Shown here piece by piece: positions 58,161 to 64,000 of a stretch of 64,000 bases of DNA. Source of the stretch: Aphelocoma coerulescens. Its lineage: Eukaryota > Chordata > Aves > Passeriformes > Corvidae. Both the position numbers and the translations under genes were made by a program. Numbering within the stretch: position 1 is the first letter of the stretch; every line of letters starts with the position of its first letter. The notes beneath the pieces were generated by a model that was not told where the DNA came from, did no database searches, and saw only the letters and a program-made list of their open reading frames with translations. The stretch is taken from assembly GCF_041296385.1 (NCBI RefSeq), contig NC_091033.1, forward strand, positions 11,302,001-11,366,000, written 5' to 3'.

Positions 58161-61100
58161 ATTAAATGACTCATGCCAGCAGAGTCACACAGCCCTTGGA
58201 AGCCAGGCTGCCTGGTGGCAGAGGTCAGTTGCTCCAGGCAGAGCAGCACTAAAGAAAACTGTCTTAAAGACTCCTGAGGAATGAGAAAACAACCAGAGAA
58301 CAGGAGGAAAACCTCCTGTTTCCAGCTTCACTGCGTGGGAGAGGTGGAAAAACAACAGTTCTGCTCCAGCAGGTTTATAGAAGCCAAAATTAAACAATTA
58401 GGAAACCAAGTCTCCTCCTTCAGCAAACTGAAGAGAAGCAGATCACGCAGCAAACTGACCCTTGTGAGCTCTCCAGGCTGTTCCTGCACAGCCCACACTG
58501 GGAACATCCAGCAAGGCAGCCCAAAAGCCCAAGTGCAGCCTCCCAGTGAATTCCATGCTCCAGCTCCATGGAGCTGAAGAGTGGGGGTGTTCCTGAGTAT
58601 CTGCTTCTCAAAGGACATACCCAGCACGTTTTCTTTGGCCAGGACATCAGCCCCATGCCTGCTTTCTTATCAAGCTTTCTGATCAGGGCTTGTATCGGTC
58701 AAGGCAGTCAGATCTGTGAGCCTCTGATGACAGACCAAGGAGCTGAAACAAAATCAATAACCATAGAAACCCCATCCCATCCCCTGCTCTGCTGTATTTA
58801 AGATCAATCAATATGCATAAACGACCAGTGCCAGGCACATCTGCACTAGTCGTGCACATAATCAACTTAGTCTTGTCTCAGTTTAATACAATTTTCCACC
58901 ATATTAGCAGCCTTTATGATATCCTGTCTTTTCAAATAGACGTGATTCAGAATCACTACATAGTTCAATTGAATTATTGGAGTCACACACAGACCCACAC
59001 TCATACCCCCCCCAAATCTGCTCTCAGTGACAGCCTCTCCTCACGCCACTGAGGATGGGATTACAGCCATGTGTAAAGTGTTTGCAAGGAGGTGACATCT
59101 GAGGCCACAGCCAGCTTCCACCGATACCTCTGGCAGAAGAATGTGTGTGTGTACGTATATTTAACAGATTGGGAAAAGAAATGAACAAACTTATCAAATG
59201 CCATGCTGAAGCATCCATTAAAAACTGCACACACTTTTAATGACTTGGGTGAGGGTTGCTGTTGCATAAATTTATTTAACGTTAATGTCCCTAGTTTGCT
59301 GTAAATTTCACACTGTGAAATTACCAGGGCAGTTCTAATGGAGCTGAAGCCTCCAGCTGCACTCCATGATAAAGGAGGAAATAATTATGAATTCCTCTGG
59401 GAAGCCAAAGAAAGTCAAAGATCTCCTTCGAAACTGCTCCCAGCTGAGCTGCTCATCAGCCAGCTGAGGAGGTGCAGAGCCGCTCCCAGCGCCGGGGGAA
59501 GTGGGATGAGCAGGACGCTCCCGCTGACGATGGTGCTGCCATCAACTGACATTTAATTTGGAAGGATTGAAAGCTGGCGTCTGCAGCAACTTCTGCCAAG
59601 AAACATTATGAACAGTCAAGACAGAGCATGGAAGTGGTTTTATGTTCCAAGTTCGGATGATACTGTGTAATTTTACATCTAATCACCTAGCGCGAGACAT
59701 AACCGGCACACACAGCTCCAAGAGCTCGTGCCTGCAGCTCTGACAGATGCCTGGATCATCAGAGGATGCTGCACTATGTGTGCTGTTCCATCTACAATGG
59801 CATTCTCTACAACCCTTCAAATCCAGAGCTAACAGCCTTTGCAAGAGTTTACAAGAGTGGAAAAAGGAAACTCCTCTCTTCCACCCTCCTTAATCTTCTA
59901 TCCCTGCAAATATCTCTCCCTTTCATTTCTGTTTTTCCCTGTTTCTTCTTGCTTCCTCCACACTACCATGGGCTCCTTTGGCCAACAGTGCTCTCCCTGC
60001 AGCAGGAGAGCCCACCTGGACAGTGAGCAGCTGTGGTATACCTGGAGACCCCAGCCCCTGCCTCCTCCCCACCACGACGCTCCTTGCCTGGCATCCTCCC
60101 TTCTGTCAGCTTGGAATTCAGGCCCAGTCATGAGCAAACCAATCATGGCTCACCTCTGAGTGCACCTCTGAAATGATAAAACAACTCATTCCTGGTAAAG
60201 GAATCAGAGAAATGTAAGAAACAAAGCCACCTAATGGGGCAGACAGGCAGTATTTATTCAGTTGCTCGGGGTGCGTCACTCATAATAACATCTTGCAGTG
60301 TACTTCAGGCTTGTTTCGCAAGAACAAATATAATTCTTATTTATAATGCAACAAAGGATAAAGCAGGTTTCCAGATTCTGATAAGTGACTCTCTGATTAT
60401 TTCTTCAATAAAAACCGTCACGTCTTTCAGATTATTCTTTCATGTTTTATTCTGGTTTGGAACAGAGACAGAACAGAGGAGCATCTCTGCGCCTTGAGTC
60501 ACTCGGTTTATTTCCTCATTTATAAAACCTGGGGACCTGCTAGAGAGCACTTCAGGGGTGCTCAAGGACTTTTGGACTTCGTGGACTGATTTGCAGCAGT
60601 GAGTAACCAACGGCTGGCTCTGGCTAGCATCACCCTTTATCAGGTAACTGATCTGTGAGATGATAACGCAGGCAAAGAGAGTGAGGCCTCGGAGTTATCA
60701 CCTTGGATGGTGACAAAGGGCTCTCCTGGAATAGCAAACACCAGCCCTTCCCAACAAACAGCAACCCAAGATGCTGCTGGGAAGCCTGTCAGCAGAACGC
60801 CTGCTCAGTGCATCAGCATGCACCAGTCATTGGCTTGATGTACCAAAATGGGTTGAAAAACGTGAAATGCAATGTGGTCACCTCTTTGGACATTCTGCTT
60901 GCATTCTAATTTCTCTGCAAAATATGTGCCATATTATTTACTGTGTCTTCTTTTAAGGTAGCTGTCACCATACGACTTAGAAACTCCAAACATACTAAGA
61001 ATGGGATTTTCTGTGTCAAAATGTCCCATTGAAATTCAGACACCTCCTTCTCACAGTCTGTGCAACACTGCGAAGCAAACAGGGCCCGGACCTTATTGGG

Positions 61101-64000
61101 AAAAAATCCCCAAACAAATGTTGTGTTTATGTAATGATGTATTTATTTAGGGCCGCTTCAATCAGATACAGCTGGTTAGACTTGAAAATAACTGCATGTG
61201 AAAATGCAAACAATAATTTATGTAACTTTAAATGAGTTTTTGCAAGATGTTTTGATGCATTTTCCTTGAATGCTCCCCTGCACATCTGGATATGAAGTCT
61301 GTAATTTAGCTTTCCTTATTCCCTATGGAAGTTGTATGGAAAGGACTGTGCCTGTGCCCCTCTCTGAACTGCCCAGGCACAGCGTCTGGGGTCAGCAGAG
61401 TAACACAAAATCCATTTCTCAAATGTGTCAGTCAGCCTTTGAAGATGCTGATACTGCAGGCAATGGTCACTCTGAGTTACATTAACAGCTCTTCCTGCAA
61501 ACACTGGAATTAGTTTTCAGAAGAACATCCCTAAATACCCATTTTGATATGGTTGGATGACAGTAGTGGCAGAGACCATATAGAGAGCTGAAGGGGCCTG
61601 AGGATGAAAACTGGTGGAGAATATTATGACAAAGTGGTTTTTCATCACGAGATTCTAAGAGTGAAACTGCTCCCAAGGACAGGCACTTGAAAGCTCTCCC
61701 TCACTTGGAATTTATTTTTACATTGCAAAGCAGTCCTTTTTAAAATGGTTTTAATGGTCTGAGCTAGCTTTGACAAAAATTGATCTTCTAAAATGTCAAA
61801 CATCATTTTAAAAGACCAATATCAATGTGACATTTTTGCATCTATTAAAACAGAAATACTGAATCTCTCCAGATTTTTTTTTTCTGACTGGTAATTACAA
61901 TTAAAAAAAATCAATATTTTGTCCTAATCGGGGGGTGGGGAATATATCGTGGGGCGTTTCCTGCTTAATCAGGATAATTTACATAAATGACTGCTGATGC
62001 TTCAATTTCTGATCTGATGGATAGCTGAGAGATTCTCCTGCTTTCTGCTTTAGGGGTTTTCAGACATGTGACCACGGCCAAAGGAGCTAGGGGTGGGCTA
62101 CCTGTCCAAAGAACCATCAAATGTCCTGCAGGTTTCCCTGCAGGCTCTTTTTCTAGGGTATTTTGCTCAACTGCTTTGCCAAGAGCTGATACCCTGAAGT
62201 CATTAAGGCAGCCAGTGCCTCTCCAGCTCTCACTGGTGGAAGCTCCTCTGCTGCTCATCTGTAGGGCAGATTTTCTGATAGTGCAGAGCACTGGTAAGGC
62301 TTCCAGATTGTCTCTTTATGCTCAAATATGCTTTCTTTCAAACCACATCTAGCTGCTGATTTCCCAGCAAATACTGCTCATTACCTTCTCTGTCAAACAG
62401 CGTCTTCTGAAATCAAACATATGGGGGGAGAGAACTGCACATAATTTAGAAATCTAGTAATGCATTTCCCATCACACTCCTCTGCATTGCCATGGCCACA
62501 AAAAGATGGAATCAGCCAAGATGAAAGCATTTTCAGGGCTGAAGTTTAATGGCTAAAATAATTGCAGAAACATACACATCTTCAAAACAAACCACTTCCA
62601 GAATGAAAAATGCGTGGAGTATCCTCTCATCTACTACTTCACATCAGCACAGGCTCCCCTGTGAGCGAATACACACAATATAGGGTAGGGTATTTCAATC
62701 ACAGCAGATCTCTGTGGTTGGGCCAGCTCTGCTCTGCTGCAACCAAACCACAGGGTTTGCCCTCAGTTCAAGAGAGGAGGATGCTGCTCTTCGGATCACT
62801 CTGAAATTCACCTTCAGAAGGTGACCGACTACAGTGCCTCCTAAGAAGGCATTTTATCTGACTTGTGCCTGCTTGGGTGGCATCAAACCCTCCCTTCAGA
62901 ACAGCAGATACCTGGCAGAAAAGCTTCCCACTTCTACAAGTCACTTGCTGTTGACTTACAAATCCTGATTCCCATCCTCAGGCAGCAGAAATCAGTCTGG
63001 CCAGTCTACCTCTCTTTGGGCATCTGCCCAAACCTTTAACCAATAAAACAAGATTCTTCCCCATAAACTGAGGTGAATTCCATGTCAGGATGAATATGAA
63101 ACTACAGTCTACTTATTTTTCAGACAGATGTATAAATAAGACTGGAAAGAGCAACTAATTGAACATCTGGATAATATGAGTGCCTGCATTTTTATGCAAT
63201 TAGTTCCCCTTCTCAATTTGAGCCATCAGATTTAAGGTCACTCAGTGACCTGTTCCCTTTAACTGAAAACCACATTTATTTTTCTAGAAAGGCCTTTGGA
63301 GCAGAAAGCATTTTAAGTGCAAAAAATTAATAGCTTGAATAAAACATGATTGTACTGACATGTACTCTATTTTATGAGGATTTCTTACACAAAGTCTTCC
63401 GAATTTTTTAAAAACTGGAATAATAGAACAACAATGAAAGGAAAATATTTAGCCTAAAAATTGGAAGAAAAATGGTGAGGTTACCATGACAAAAGAACAA
63501 ACTGCCTCACTGCTTCGGCTCTGCTACTACAGGCTCCTAGATGTTTTAATGTGCAGTTCTGGGAAGAATAGCACACAGCTCCATCCTGCCTGCACATGAC
63601 ACCTCGCTGGCCTTATCCACAAGCCCTCTCTCAGCCTGCAGTGAAGGGAGAATAGCCCAAACCTCGGTACCTGATGTTGTGATTATTTATAGCCAGCCTA
63701 GCAATGCTTGCAAGTGTCTAACAAGAACAGTCCTCCCCTTCAAAGAGCCACCTTCTGCCACCTTTCTGGATACTAATTAGTACAGAACTCAAGGAAACAG
63801 ACAGTATTCATGGTGCAGAACAGCAAACGCCCATATTTTGGTCCCTGTGCACACATTTTTGTATTTTTGGAAGTACTCCATCCTCTGCAAATACAAACTC
63901 CATGATCCTGACACTGTTCCAGATGAGATGTACTATAAAACCACTAGATACATCACAATTTAAATGATACTTTACAAAGCATATAACAGCCTCTCTGCTG

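Overview
This is vertebrate genomic DNA, almost certainly from a bird. It holds an internal part of one protein-coding gene on the minus strand: CDH4, encoding R-cadherin (retinal cadherin, cadherin-4), a type I classical cadherin. Eight consecutive coding exons are readable, and each has GT..AG splice sites, matching codon phases and an uninterrupted reading frame. By position and length they correspond to exons 8-15 of the standard 16-exon classical cadherin layout. They total 1,494 nt, exactly 498 codons. The choice of CDH4 over its close paralogue CDH2 rests on cytoplasmic and membrane-proximal sequence such as [32 protein letters not shown] and [19 protein letters not shown]. The bird assignment rests on several CR1 LINE fragments with the typical avian 3' end, the lack of mammalian repeats, and the resemblance to R-cadherin as I remember it.

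Layout from left to right, which is 3' to 5' for the gene: intron 15 (1-1292; the last exon lies beyond the left edge), exon 15 (1293-1457), exon 14 (3280-3419), exon 13 (7586-7819), exon 12 (8874-9107), exon 11 (13048-13190), exon 10 (16314-16567), exon 9 (21890-22075), exon 8 (40913-41050), then at least 22.9 kb of intron 7 running off the right edge. The exons encode the second half of ectodomain EC2, all of EC3, EC4 and EC5, the transmembrane helix, the juxtamembrane p120-catenin binding region, and the segment leading to the beta-catenin binding tail. Still outside the window are the signal peptide, prodomain, EC1 and first half of EC2 (right side) and the catenin-binding tail with the 3' UTR (left side).

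The rest is intronic. It holds CR1 LINE remnants on both strands, homopolymer and other low-complexity tracts, a 117-bp direct duplication, short tandem duplications, and some inverted repeats. I see no second gene, tRNA, rRNA, CRISPR array or bacterial-type feature. Long open frames in the introns look like chance or antisense shadows. I find no evidence of an undescribed multi-gene system. The observations most worth checking are a possible 87-nt in-frame cassette exon in intron 14, an antisense CR1 ending about two dozen bases from the exon 13 donor site, and the 117-bp duplication in intron 7.
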